Source: Planctomycetes bacterium UBA1662 (lineage in GTDB: Bacteria; Planctomycetota; UBA8108). Taken from it: DNA of 18,138 nt. A program made the translations under genes and the position numbers. The notes beneath the pieces are model-generated. The model ran no database searches, was not told the origin of the DNA, and saw only the letters and a list, made by a program, of their open reading frames with translations. Numbering within the stretch: the first letter of the stretch is position 1; every line of letters begins with the position of its first letter. Shown piece after piece: positions 1 to 8,123 of the stretch. The stretch spans positions 12,493-30,630 of the forward strand of contig DCKY01000234.1 in assembly GCA_002320775.1 (NCBI GenBank), read 5' to 3'.

Positions 1-34
1 ATTTTGCAGCGATGAATTACCGCGTGAAACGAAC

Positions 35-56
35 AAAAAGACCGTGTTTGGGGTCT
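35..56 (-). terminator. Candidate intrinsic terminator after the HAD phosphatase gene
   Basis: Read on the minus strand, just downstream of the HAD stop codon at 61-63, there is a stem AGACC/GGTCT (plus-strand 52-56 and 39-43) with an 8-base loop, followed at once by about five T residues (plus-strand A35-A39). The order, stem then T-run, is that of a Rho-independent terminator for the leftward operon. The stem is only 5 bp, so strength is doubtful. Confidence 0.4.
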
Positions 57-60
57 AATT

Positions 61-672
61 TCAAGCAGTTTTTTCCCGGCACTGTTTCGGGAAGTCGAGA
101 ATTTCCATAAGGTTGGCAATTCTAAGGTCTGCCTGTTCCGAAAACATTGAATTCTTTGGATTAAGAAGGAGGACTGATACCGCCCCAGCTCTTTGAGCTG
201 ACTCGATATCGAAGATGTAATCGCCGATGACATAGGTTTTTGCGGCATCTACTCCCATCTTTTCGCAGAGCAGCAGGACGGGCTCAGGTGATGGTTTTAT
301 GGCGGCTTCCTCCCGGCTGAGCGATGCGTCGACTTCCAGCTCGTGCAGTTGAAGAACCGTGTCCAGGGAGAGGCGGCTGTTACGGGTGAGGATGGCTGTG
401 GGGTGGTTTCTGCATCTGAGCTCAGAGAGAACCCTCCGGGCCCCGGGCTGGAGAACCGCCGTGCTGGCCGCTTTTTCTTCGTGTCTCTCGAGCGCCTTGC
501 GGGCAGGCCCGGCCGCCTCGGCATCGAGGCACTCGAGCTGCTCGAGGATGGGACCCTCGGAGATCCCCATGTCCCGGCGAATCTTGTCAAAGTCGAGATG
601 GGGGATGGTCAGGGTTCCATCCAGGTCGAATATAAATGCTTCCGGCGCCGGCAGGCGATGCCCAGGTCTCAA
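61..672 (-). CDS. HAD-superfamily phosphatase (phosphoglycolate phosphatase-like)
   Basis: Probable soluble phosphomonoesterase of the haloacid dehalogenase superfamily; the substrate cannot be read from sequence. With the TTG start used here (203 aa), motif I FDLDGT places the nucleophile and acid/base aspartates at D16 and D18, motif II is T96 in ILTRNS, motif III is K126 in IKPSPE, and motif IV is GDYIFD with D151 and D155. The 75 residues between motifs I and II fit a helical C1 cap. An ATG at 739-741 would add 23 Arg/Pro-rich residues and overlap the upstream gene by 65 bases. The TTG at 670-672 lies 4 bases after that gene's stop, so I prefer it. The gene probably forms a leftward operon with the upstream TPR-like gene, although no functional link is evident. 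The family call is firm; naming it gph would be over-reach. Confidence 0.85.
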   Translation of the reverse strand: MRPGHRLPAPEAFIFDLDGTLTIPHLDFDKIRRDMGISEGPILEQLECLDAEAAGPARKALERHEEKAASTAVLQPGARRVLSELRCRNHPTAILTRNSRLSLDTVLQLHELEVDASLSREEAAIKPSPEPVLLLCEKMGVDAAKTYVIGDYIFDIESAQRAGAVSVLLLNPKNSMFSEQADLRIANLMEILDFPKQCREKTA

Positions 673-676
673 GCCG

Positions 677-1927
677 TCAGCTCTTCGGCTCCGAGGCCGC
701 GGCTCTTTTGACCAGCCCAAGGCCGAACTGCAGGAGGTCATCCTTTTCCCGGGCTGTCTCCAGGAGCTGGGAGTAGTCTCCCGCCAGGGCGCTCAATTGG
801 AGCAGGCTCGGGCAGACGGACAGGGGGCCGGGGGCATCCTTGAGGTGCTCGATGTAGACCGCGATGGCGTCCTCTGGTCTACCGACCTGCGCGAGCAGGA
901 AGGTGAGAACCTCGGCGGGGAAGTTGTTGCCATCTTCATCCGGGTCGGTGCGCTCCATCTTGGAGGTGTAGTAGCGGATGGCGCCATCTACGCCTTCTCC
1001 CGAGAGGGCCCGCAGCATGATCCGGTAGTCGTTATAAAAATCTTCAAAGGGTGGACGCTCGGTGACCTGGTAGTCCCGTCCCAGGCGGCGGCCATAGTCG
1101 CACATCTGGATGGCCTTGTTGACCGTCTCCGGGTCTTCCAGGGTGGCCGCGGCGCGGACACAGGACTGGAGATGGGAGATGTCGATGTGGTAGCCGAGGC
1201 TCTCGAACAGCCACTCTCTCTCTGAGATGAGCGTGCCCACATCATCTTCTTTCGACGGCTCCTTGTTCTCGGTGGTCTCGATGTCGTTGCGCAGACTGTC
1301 GAGCAACTCCCCGTAGAGTTGGTCGATAAGCAGCTTACCGCAGGCTTCCCTGGTTTCCCCCTGGTAGGGGAACTGGTGCTCAAATGTCGTGATCGCCCTG
1401 CAGGTTCCGTAGTGCGAGAGGATCAGCTCGTAGCCGCGCACCGGATGGGCGCCCTGGTTGAAGGCGACCTCGATGATGCCATCCAGATCGTCCTCGTCGG
1501 TTTCCTCCTCGTCCTCCTTGTATTCACCCCAGTCCTCCGGTGGTTCCCAGGATGAGATAGCCTCAGCGATCGCGGCCGGGTCATCGATGGCCCTGAAGTA
1601 GGGCCAGGCTAATCCGATCTTACCTTCGGCGAGAAGGTGTCCGCCGATGATCCCGCAGACCTCGACGTAGTAGTCCTCAACCTCCTGGCGGTGCTCCTCG
1701 GGAATGTCCCGGATCGAGTCGCTGCCTTCGAGCGCGAGTCCGAGCTGGTGGCGTTTCTTCATCAGGAGGGCTTCAAAAAGCTGCGGAAATTTCTTTTCGC
1801 TCTCGAGTGTTTTAGCCAGGAGCTCGATGGTGGCCTGTACGCCGGACTCATCCAGGGTCTCGATCAGGGGCTGGAATCGGTCGGTCTCGGCTGTGGATTC
1901 GGCTTTCTGGTTCTCGGTTGTGCTCAT
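677..1927 (-). CDS. Hypothetical TPR/HEAT-like helical protein
   Basis: I do not recognise this 416-residue protein. It is acidic and almost all predicted alpha helix, with no signal peptide or membrane segment, so it is likely cytoplasmic. Helical hairpins of TPR or solenoid type are suggested by patches such as residues 84-123 (LLAEGKIGLAWPYF), 305-327 and 339-364 (LLAQVGRPEDAIAVY). A low-complexity acidic linker lies at 131-149 and a second charged segment at 215-230. Such proteins usually act as scaffolds or adaptors; no catalytic motif is visible. It starts with ATG and is divergent from citrate synthase across a 168-base intergenic region. The HAD gene follows on the same strand within a few bases, implying co-transcription. 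The reading frame is well supported by length, composition and clean spacing; the function is unknown. Confidence 0.8.
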   Translation of the reverse strand: MSTTENQKAESTAETDRFQPLIETLDESGVQATIELLAKTLESEKKFPQLFEALLMKKRHQLGLALEGSDSIRDIPEEHRQEVEDYYVEVCGIIGGHLLAEGKIGLAWPYFRAIDDPAAIAEAISSWEPPEDWGEYKEDEEETDEDDLDGIIEVAFNQGAHPVRGYELILSHYGTCRAITTFEHQFPYQGETREACGKLLIDQLYGELLDSLRNDIETTENKEPSKEDDVGTLISEREWLFESLGYHIDISHLQSCVRAAATLEDPETVNKAIQMCDYGRRLGRDYQVTERPPFEDFYNDYRIMLRALSGEGVDGAIRYYTSKMERTDPDEDGNNFPAEVLTFLLAQVGRPEDAIAVYIEHLKDAPGPLSVCPSLLQLSALAGDYSQLLETAREKDDLLQFGLGLVKRAAASEPKS

Positions 1928-2095
1928 GTAATTTGTTCCATGGGGTGTTGGGGCAAGAGGCTAAGGTTAACCGAGCGGGCCCCGGAATCCAAGAGGTCAA
2001 GGTTTCAGGCCCTCTTGACGTAGATATTTTTTTCACATTCCTGTATTTTGGGGTCTTCAATTTTACTTCAACAGGATCTTTTAGGTAGTTTCAGA
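1928..2095. promoter_or_regulatory. Divergent promoter region between the TPR-like gene and gltA
   Basis: This 168-base gap must drive both the leftward TPR-like/HAD pair and rightward citrate synthase. It holds a 7-bp inverted repeat, CAAGAGG (1990-1996) and CCTCTTG (2011-2017), whose right arm overlaps a -35-like TTGACG at 2015-2020 on the plus strand. A second register, GTCAAG (1996-2001) with CTTGAC (2014-2019), shares part of the arms. AT-rich DNA follows (2021-2049), but no convincing -10 hexamer sits at 16-18 bases. The dyad could be an operator for gltA; this is inference. Confidence 0.35.
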
Positions 2096-3376
2096 ATGAC
2101 AAAAGAGGCTGTAACCATTACCGACCATCGTACCGGCGAGTCCTACGACATCGACCTGGTGGATGGCGCTTTGCCAGCGATCGCGCTCAGGCAGATCAAG
2201 ACGCCGGATGACGACTTCGGGCTCATGACCTATGACCCGGCTTTTTCAAACACAGCATCCTGCAAGAGTACGATCACCTACATCGATGGTGACAAGGGTA
2301 TTCTCGAATACAGGGGGTACCCGATTGAAGAGCTGGCCGAGAAGAGCAGCTTTCTCGAGGTCGTGCATCTTCTTCTGCATGGCGAGCTTCCAAGTGACGA
2401 TGAGCTGGCCCAGCTGGCTGGCACGGTCGGCGAGAATATGGCGGTCGACGAGAGCATGCAGAAGTTCTTCGATGGCTTCCTTGAAGACGCTCATCCCATG
2501 GGAATGCTCATCAGCAGCCTTGCCTGCCTGGCGACCTATTACCCGGATGCCAAGAATGTCAACGACCCGGAAAATCGCCTGCAGCAGATCCACAGGCTGG
2601 TGAGCAAGGTTCCGACCCTGTCAGCCTACGCCTTCAGGCGTAACGCCGGACTTTCCTACCTCGATCCGGATCCGACCGAGAGCTTCGCGGCAAATTTCCT
2701 GAGGTTGGTTTTTGCCGACGATGACGGCACCTACACTCCGAACCCGGTTCTCGAGCGCGCTATGGATGTGCTCTTTACCCTGCATGCCGACCATGAGCAG
2801 AACTGCTCAACCAGCGCCATGCGCGGCGTTGGCAGTTCCTACAGCGACCCCTATTCGAGCCTGGCGGCGGCCGCTGCCGCTCTCTACGGACCGCTGCATG
2901 GCGGTGCCAACGAGGCCGTGCTCAGGATGCTCAACGAGATCGGTGATAAGGACAATATCCCTGGCTTTATCGAGCAGGTGAAGGACAAGGACAGCAAGAT
3001 ACGTCTCATGGGCTTCGGCCACCGGGTGTACAAGAACTACGATCCCCGGGCCAAGATCATCAAGAAGCTCGCCTACGAGGTCTTCGAGGTCCAGGGAATG
3101 AATCCTCTGCTGGATATCGCCCTGGAGCTTGAGAGGATTGCTCTCGAGGATAACTACTTCGTCGATCGCAAGCTCTACCCCAATGTCGACTTCTACTCAG
3201 GGCTCATCTACCAGTCGATGGGTTTCCCGACGCCGATGTTCCCTGTCCTCTTCGCGATTGGCAGGACATCAGGCTGGCTGTCGCAGTGGAATGAGTGTTT
3301 AGACGACAAGGACCAGCGCATTGCCAGGCCGAGGCAGCTCTACCAGGGTAGTCCGAAGAGGTCCTACGACAAGTAG
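2096..3376 (+). CDS. gltA: Citrate synthase (type II, hexameric-like)
   Basis: Condenses acetyl-CoA with oxaloacetate to citrate, the entry step of the TCA cycle, in the cytoplasm. The 426 residues from ATG 2096 match the usual length of Gram-negative type II enzymes (about 427). The catalytic triad is present: H268 in GPLHGGANEA, H309 in GFGHRVYKNYDPRA and D365 in PNVDFYSG. The C-terminal region RPRQLYQG is also typical. The N-terminal extension (about 60 residues, ending near ITYIDGDKGILEYRGYPIEE) is of the kind found in NADH-sensitive hexameric enzymes, but NADH binding is not proven here. An upstream in-frame TTG at 2048 would add 16 unrelated residues. ATG 2096 has an AGG 10 bases before it and is preferred. 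It is monocistronic, with the convergent M48 gene ending 56 bases downstream. Confidence 0.97.
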   Translation: MTKEAVTITDHRTGESYDIDLVDGALPAIALRQIKTPDDDFGLMTYDPAFSNTASCKSTITYIDGDKGILEYRGYPIEELAEKSSFLEVVHLLLHGELPSDDELAQLAGTVGENMAVDESMQKFFDGFLEDAHPMGMLISSLACLATYYPDAKNVNDPENRLQQIHRLVSKVPTLSAYAFRRNAGLSYLDPDPTESFAANFLRLVFADDDGTYTPNPVLERAMDVLFTLHADHEQNCSTSAMRGVGSSYSDPYSSLAAAAAALYGPLHGGANEAVLRMLNEIGDKDNIPGFIEQVKDKDSKIRLMGFGHRVYKNYDPRAKIIKKLAYEVFEVQGMNPLLDIALELERIALEDNYFVDRKLYPNVDFYSGLIYQSMGFPTPMFPVLFAIGRTSGWLSQWNECLDDKDQRIARPRQLYQGSPKRSYDK

Positions 3377-3432
3377 AGCCGGGACTGTTCCGGAGAGCCT
3401 CCCGTGCGCCCCGGGTTTTTGCAGGGCCGTTA

Positions 3433-4212
3433 TCAGGCCAGCTTCCGGAGCCTTCGGACCCTCTCCTGGATGGGTGGGTGAGTGCTGAAGTACGGAAGCT
3501 CCTCGATCCGCAGGTTGTTCTCCAGCGGCTCGAGCATACCCAGCTTCTCGAGCAGGTCGGCAAGGCCGGCCGGATCGAAGCCGGCCCGCTTCGCCAGCCG
3601 CGCTCCCTCGATGTCAGCCTCGAATTCCTGGTCCTGCTGGTAGCCCCGGTCGATGAGAACTTCCAGGAGCTCTGCGGCCTTGCGCAACATGGGCCCGCCA
3701 ATATTCAGGAGCCGCTTTGCCGCGAAATCTTTAGCGATGGTGTTCAGCGCGTGACGGCGGTCGATGTGCTGGATCTCGTGCGCGAGCACCCCCGCGAGCT
3801 CATCCTCGCAGGAGCAAAGCTCAACAAGCGACTGCGATATAAGGATACTGCCTCCCGGTATTGCGCAGGCATTGGGGGCCGGGTCGTCGATGATGGTGAA
3901 GGAGAAGGGCAGCTGCTGCCTTGTAGCCTTCGAGGCCAGCCGGGAACCCAGCTTTTCCACCGCGGCGGCCCGGGCCGACCCTGGCACCTCGGGGTAGTTT
4001 GCGAGGGCTTTCTCGAGCAGGATTTTTCCGGTTCCGGCTTCGAGGTCCGCGAGCACGCTATCCGGAACCTCGACGCCAGTGGCCAGTTCCTTGCCGAGCC
4101 GCCCGGCCTGGCCGATCCGGATGCCGAGAAACCGGAAGAGCCTGGGGAGATATTGTGGAAAATAAAAGAGAGCGGCGATGACAAGGAAGAGAATCAGCAG
4201 CTTGATGATCAA
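3433..4212 (-). CDS. M48-family zinc metalloprotease, membrane-anchored
   Basis: Probable zinc-dependent endopeptidase of the M48 (Ste24/HtpX/BepA) family, likely acting on envelope proteins. A single hydrophobic segment at residues 3-18 should anchor it or act as an uncleaved signal. The zinc site is HEIQH at 145-149 with the third ligand in the EFEAD motif (E196). IPGGSILIS before it and the THPP motif at 244-247 (FSTHPPIQER) are characteristic of the family. At 259 residues it holds only the protease domain, without the C-terminal TPR domain of BepA. The start is a TTG (plus-strand CAA at 4210-4212). It is the last gene of a leftward operon after RidA and the M24 peptidase, 35 bases behind the latter. 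Family call is firm; substrate unknown. Confidence 0.9.
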   Translation of the reverse strand: MIIKLLILFLVIAALFYFPQYLPRLFRFLGIRIGQAGRLGKELATGVEVPDSVLADLEAGTGKILLEKALANYPEVPGSARAAAVEKLGSRLASKATRQQLPFSFTIIDDPAPNACAIPGGSILISQSLVELCSCEDELAGVLAHEIQHIDRRHALNTIAKDFAAKRLLNIGGPMLRKAAELLEVLIDRGYQQDQEFEADIEGARLAKRAGFDPAGLADLLEKLGMLEPLENNLRIEELPYFSTHPPIQERVRRLRKLA

Positions 4213-4247
4213 GGGGTTTTTTTCTCGCGAAGCGCCCGGGCCGGCTC

Positions 4248-5381
4248 TCAGGCGAGGCCGAGCTCATGGTTTGAGAGTCGTTCAAAGCCATCGTCGGTGA
4301 TCAGGTAGTCGTGTTCGAGACGGATGCCTCCGGTGGGCTTGCCGTAGATGCCGGGCTCGAGGGTCAGCACCATGCCGCTTTCGATGGTCCTGTCGCTTTC
4401 GAGGACCAGCTCCGGCGCCTCCGGATGTCCGAGCCCGATGGCGTGTCCTGCGTGGTGGACCAGCTCCTCTCCCTCGGCGGCGAAGGTTTCGATGATCACC
4501 TCGCTGAAGGCGCTGGCGGAGGTGCCGGGCCTGAGCAGGGCCTCCGCCCTGTCGAGGCTGACCGCAACCAGCTCAAAAAGCTCTGTTTGCTCGCTGGTTG
4601 GATTTCCACCGGCCACCAGGGTGTTGGTGATGTCGCCGCGATAGCCCTTTACATAGGGGAAGATGTCATGGATGACCAGGTCGCCTTCTTCGATGATTCG
4701 CTCTCCAGGCGCGCCGCCACCACCCGCGGCTCTCTGTCCTGAGGCGAGATCACACATCATCACGAAGGGCACTCCGGCCTCGCTGGTCGCCTGGGCCACC
4801 AGCTGGCCATAGTAGTCGATCTCTCTTACGCCCGGCTTGAGAAGCTCCCGGGATGCGCGGTGTACAGCCTCGGCTGTTTTCACGCCCTGGCGGATGACCT
4901 CGAGCTCGTCAGGGTATTTTCTCTCTCGCATGCTCAGGAGCGTCGGTTCGCAGTCGATGATCGAATCAACGCAGGCCGCGGCCTGGCGGGGCAGGAAGGC
5001 CGTCTCGGCGGCCAGCCGGGTGATCTTTTTTTGTTCGAGGGTTTCGTTTACGAGCTGGGCGACCACCGCGCCGCGGGGAACGGCCGGCTTGACGCAATCG
5101 TACCAGGTAGCCGAGAGGACCAGGTCCGCCGGGCTGGAGTCCTGCGGCGGCGTTTCGACAGCGTCACCCCCCAGCCAGTTGTCGGTGAATAGCGTGCAGG
5201 GGCCGTCTCTCTCGATGAGCAGGTAGCCGCTGCCATGGAGGTTGAGGCTGTTGGGAAGAGGGTAGAAGTTTCCCAGGTAGAGGAGATGCTCCGGCCGACA
5301 GATCAGGGCAGCCTCGACATCGCTGTCGAGGGTTTCCCGAAAACGGGCCAAGCGCTCCCTGGCGCCTTCTTGGGTTGGCAT
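4248..5381 (-). CDS. M24-family metallopeptidase (Xaa-Pro aminopeptidase/dipeptidase type)
   Basis: Probable dinuclear-metal peptidase of the pita-bread fold that cleaves X-Pro peptides, in the cytoplasm. The 377 residues have the usual two parts: a creatinase-like N-terminal domain (about 1-150) and the catalytic domain (about 155-370). All five metal ligands are visible: D239 in HDIFPY, D250 in YRGDITNT, H313 in AGHAIGLGH, E342 in TLEPGIY and E356 in RLEHDY. A glycine-rich stretch at 219-224 (AGGGGAP) replaces a more ordinary loop between the domain core strands. An AAGGA Shine-Dalgarno lies 7 bases before the ATG, so the start is well supported. It follows the RidA gene by 21 bases and precedes the M48 protease. 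Whether it is pepP- or pepQ-like cannot be settled by eye. Confidence 0.92.
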   Translation of the reverse strand: MPTQEGARERLARFRETLDSDVEAALICRPEHLLYLGNFYPLPNSLNLHGSGYLLIERDGPCTLFTDNWLGGDAVETPPQDSSPADLVLSATWYDCVKPAVPRGAVVAQLVNETLEQKKITRLAAETAFLPRQAAACVDSIIDCEPTLLSMRERKYPDELEVIRQGVKTAEAVHRASRELLKPGVREIDYYGQLVAQATSEAGVPFVMMCDLASGQRAAGGGGAPGERIIEEGDLVIHDIFPYVKGYRGDITNTLVAGGNPTSEQTELFELVAVSLDRAEALLRPGTSASAFSEVIIETFAAEGEELVHHAGHAIGLGHPEAPELVLESDRTIESGMVLTLEPGIYGKPTGGIRLEHDYLITDDGFERLSNHELGLA

Positions 5382-5402
5382 GGCTTTGTCCTTCGTGCGT
5401 GG

Positions 5403-5867
5403 TTATTCAGCTATGAGAAAGATCGCCTCGATCTCCGTGGCGATGGCGCCGGGCAGCGAGCTGAAGCCGACCGCGGAGCGGCTGGCGCGGCCGTGCTCTT
5501 CTCCGAAGACATCGACAAAGAGGTCTGAACAGCCGTTGATGACCTTGGGGTGTTCGAGGAAGTCAGGGGTCGCGTTCACCATGCCGAGCAGCTTGATCAC
5601 GCGCTCAACCTTGTCCAGGCTGCCGAGACTTGAGCGGACCGTGGCCAGGATGGAGAGGCCGGTCTGCCGGGCAGCCACATAGCCGGCTTCTACATCGAGG
5701 TCGGCACCGACCTTGCCGGTGAGTTTCGCGCCCTCCAGCGGCGCGGGGCCGTGGCCGGAGACGTAGAGGCATCGGTCGACGATCATATTGGTGACGTAGT
5801 TGGCCACCGGCTTTGGAGGTTCTGGCAACTCGATGCCGAGAGCCTCGAGACGTTCTTCTGCGGACAT
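5403..5867 (-). CDS. RidA/YjgF/UK114-family protein (enamine/imine deaminase-like)
   Basis: Small trimeric-type protein of the RidA superfamily; family members hydrolyse reactive enamine/imine intermediates released by PLP enzymes. The 154-residue form starts at the ATG (plus-strand CAT 5865-5867), which has GGAGA about 6 bases upstream. Two upstream in-frame ATGs (ending 5879 and 5927) are less likely. The segment SGHGP near residue 37, the conserved arginine R130 in ASRSAVG and the C-terminal EIEAI are seen in order. With about 24 N-terminal residues before the core and this spacing, it resembles the longer YjgF-like subgroup rather than canonical RidA (about 128 aa), so the deaminase activity is inference. 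It is first in the operon with M24 and M48 peptidases, suggesting a role in peptide/amino-acid turnover or its by-products. Confidence 0.88.
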   Translation of the reverse strand: MSAEERLEALGIELPEPPKPVANYVTNMIVDRCLYVSGHGPAPLEGAKLTGKVGADLDVEAGYVAARQTGLSILATVRSSLGSLDKVERVIKLLGMVNATPDFLEHPKVINGCSDLFVDVFGEEHGRASRSAVGFSSLPGAIATEIEAIFLIAE

Positions 5868-6081
5868 GTTTTTCTCCATTGTTTCCAGGATTCGATCCGT
5901 TGCAGGCCGGGGCAGCATGTTACGCAATTTCTCAGCGGGCGTAAACCGGGCGTCCGTTTGGCTGGAGGATGATCTTCTCTGTTTTCGCAGGTTTCTGGGT
6001 TTTTTGCCGTTCCTTCGTTACACTACTCTCTTGCTACTTCAGCTTCTGCGTCACGCAGAGAAACAGTTCCGGAGCATTCCC
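5868..6081. promoter_or_regulatory. Divergent intergenic region between ridA-like gene and large lipoprotein
   Basis: These 214 bases separate two outward-reading operons and should contain both promoters. I see no convincing -10/-35 pair. A short perfect dyad TCTGCG-tca-CGCAGA (6045-6059) lies 11 bases before the lipoprotein Shine-Dalgarno GGAG (6071-6074), where it could form a small leader hairpin. The plus-strand reading frame of the lipoprotein stays open back to 5800, but that stretch overlaps the ridA-like gene and gives no signal-peptide-like start. Confidence 0.35.
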
Positions 6082-8106
6082 TTGCCTCTTCTGAAACTTC
6101 CTTTCCGCGTTTTACCGATCCAGGTCTGCTCTGCCCTCTGCGCGATCCTGCTGGCCGCGGGTTGCGCCAGCAAGGGGACGACGGTAGTCCACACCTTCGC
6201 GAGCGCCCCTCGTAACTGGATGGAAATCAGCCCGGACGGGGAGAGGAAGAGCTTGAGCGGGCTTCGGGTTGAATCTCATTACCTGGGAATTTCCGGAACG
6301 CGTGTCCTCATGGAACCCGCGAGCTTTGGAGATTTTCGCGGAATGGTTGACCTCGCGGTTGCCGGAGGGGCTCCAAAGGGTTTCGCGGGTGTGTTTCTCA
6401 GGAGAGATGGAGATGACCATTTTTACTGTTTCGCTCTGCGGCCCTGGGGAGCCGGTGAATTCAGGTATTACGCTACCATGGACCCCCTCCGGCCGGCAGG
6501 CGGATCGGGCTGGCAACTCACCAGACGCAACAACCCCGCGGGCCACGCTCGCATCGGTTTCGAGTGCGTGGAGGGCCGAGTCAGCTTCAGTCTGGATGGG
6601 CACCGCTATTCTCCCTCCTTCGAAGGGATCCTCGCGCGCGCGGAAAGTCCGGGGGCCTGGCAGGTGGGGTTGTTTTCCATGGACCTCGATACCCGCTGGA
6701 ATAATTTTATCGTCTCTGATGATCCGAAGCTGGGCGAACTTCGTGACCAGGTCGATTGGGGAGACCGCTCTACGGGAGCCGCTCTTGAGCGGGAGTTTAC
6801 CAGGGGGGCCGACGCGTTTATCGACAAGCCCAGCCGCGCGAGTATTTTCACCCTCACGGCGGCTCTCTCAGGTGCGCAGCAGACCTATCGGAACGCAGGG
6901 GCGGATGCCGAGCATGCGGAGCTGAGTGGCCGAGCCGCGAAGCTTCTCGGCCCTCTGAAGGCTGCGGCGAAGGTTCTCGGCGAGGAGGATCTTCTGGTGA
7001 GATGTTTTGCGATGGGAGCTTCCTCCGGCAGCGACCGGCGAGAGATTCTCGGGGCCGGCGATACGGATTTTGCTTCCCTGGGCGACAGCTCGGTCTCCCA
7101 GGGAAGGTTTGCGGAGGCGGCGGTTTATTACGCGGCCGCGGTCTCACTTGAAAGCACTTCCGAACTGGTGAGCAAGCTGGCGGCAGCGAAAAAGAAGATA
7201 CCCGTTCCGTCCTATTCCCTCGAGATTGACGAGAAAAAGGTGAAGAACAGGGTCGTGGCCCAGTCGAGGTTTCGCACCGCGGTGCAGAAGGACTATGGAG
7301 GGCTGCCACGACAGGAAGAGGGGGACCTGGAAATCCGTATACAGATCAAGCGTTCGAGCGCGACGCGCGATTCCGAGGAAGCCACCAGGCGAGTCCCTGT
7401 CGTTGTCGGAGGCAAAGGGATGAGCGCCGCGGAGCGAGGGGAGCTTGAGCGTCTTGAGCAGGAACTGCCGGAATTCCTTCTCGATGCCGCGGCCCGTGCC
7501 GAGGTGCAGCGGGTCAGTGCCCAATTGGGCGGAAGAAAAGATCCCGAGGGAGCGCTGGGTGCCTTTACCCTGGGCTCCAAGGAGTACGAGCTTCACGTAG
7601 ATGATGGAAAACGCGCCCTGGAGGATTATGCCAGGCTCTCCGCTCTGAGGACCAAGTGGGATGGACTGGAAAGCAAGCTGCGCTATGAGGAGATCAAGGC
7701 CGAGAGAACGACTGTCTCGATTACCTTTTCGGCGACCGTTGATCTTTCCTACAAGGGGAAGGTCCTGGTTGAGAACGAGGAGATCAAGGCGTATCGGGGG
7801 CTGGTGCTCTGGCGTCACGAGGGACATGCCGACAAGGGAATCGAGGCAAGCGAGCCTTCTAATCTGGATATTCGTCCGGCGGCGGAGGCTATACGTCGAC
7901 GTGTGCTGGGCCAGTTTTCCGGACAGGTGTCGAAGGCGAAGCTCCTGGCCCGGCTGGATCGGTCCAATCGCCTTGTCCTTCTGTTGCGCCTGGCCCGGGC
8001 CAGCGGCAATGCCGGCGATGTGCTGGGGCTGCGCTGGTATCTCGACAAGGATTTTGGTTTGAAGGAGGTGCTCTGCGACGAGGTGACAGAGCGCCTGTTG
8101 AATTAA
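6082..8106 (+). CDS. Large lipoprotein with lectin-like jelly-roll domain, function unknown
   Basis: Unrecognised 674-residue protein, predicted to be exported and lipidated. The TTG at 6082 has GGAG 7 bases upstream and begins a clean signal: basic residues K5 and R9, a hydrophobic core, then lipobox LAAGC with the acylated cysteine C28. Residues about 70-213 look like an all-beta concanavalin/LamG or DUF1080-type domain (FAGVFLRRDGDDHFYCFAL, WQVGLFSMD, WNNFIVSDD). Residues about 225-370 are helical and Ala-rich, with a TPR-like patch at 338-357. The C-terminal 300 residues mix strands (SITFSATVDLSYKGKVLVENEE) and charged helices, and EEIKA occurs twice 30 residues apart. I see no catalytic motif. 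It heads a cluster with three membrane proteins, 17 bases before the next start, suggesting a shared envelope role. Gene certainty is high; the domain call is moderate. Confidence 0.8.
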   Translation: MPLLKLPFRVLPIQVCSALCAILLAAGCASKGTTVVHTFASAPRNWMEISPDGERKSLSGLRVESHYLGISGTRVLMEPASFGDFRGMVDLAVAGGAPKGFAGVFLRRDGDDHFYCFALRPWGAGEFRYYATMDPLRPAGGSGWQLTRRNNPAGHARIGFECVEGRVSFSLDGHRYSPSFEGILARAESPGAWQVGLFSMDLDTRWNNFIVSDDPKLGELRDQVDWGDRSTGAALEREFTRGADAFIDKPSRASIFTLTAALSGAQQTYRNAGADAEHAELSGRAAKLLGPLKAAAKVLGEEDLLVRCFAMGASSGSDRREILGAGDTDFASLGDSSVSQGRFAEAAVYYAAAVSLESTSELVSKLAAAKKKIPVPSYSLEIDEKKVKNRVVAQSRFRTAVQKDYGGLPRQEEGDLEIRIQIKRSSATRDSEEATRRVPVVVGGKGMSAAERGELERLEQELPEFLLDAAARAEVQRVSAQLGGRKDPEGALGAFTLGSKEYELHVDDGKRALEDYARLSALRTKWDGLESKLRYEEIKAERTTVSITFSATVDLSYKGKVLVENEEIKAYRGLVLWRHEGHADKGIEASEPSNLDIRPAAEAIRRRVLGQFSGQVSKAKLLARLDRSNRLVLLLRLARASGNAGDVLGLRWYLDKDFGLKEVLCDEVTERLLN

Positions 8107-8123
8107 GCTGGAGGAGTCTGGTC

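Noticed and set aside
12..110. Short plus-strand frame beginning ATG at 12
   Set aside because: It encodes about 32 residues with no features and overlaps the terminator and the HAD 3' end.
359..1225. Long plus-strand open frame (288 codons)
   Set aside because: It runs antisense across both the HAD and TPR-like genes and has no recognisable motif.
3377..3432. Possible terminator between convergent gltA and the M48 gene
   Set aside because: CCGGG/CCCGG arms near 3379 and 3411 with GTTTTT after, but a loop of about 27 bases and short arms make it unconvincing.
3478..4308. Plus-strand open frame (276 codons)
   Set aside because: Antisense to the M48 gene with its HEIQH motif; no domain of its own.
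5800..6081. N-terminal extension of the large lipoprotein to an upstream start
   Set aside because: It overlaps the ridA-like gene, buries the signal peptide, and the TTG at 6082 has a proper Shine-Dalgarno.
7144..7827. Minus-strand open frame inside the lipoprotein gene
   Set aside because: Shadow of a high-GC coding region; the plus-strand frame continues through it.
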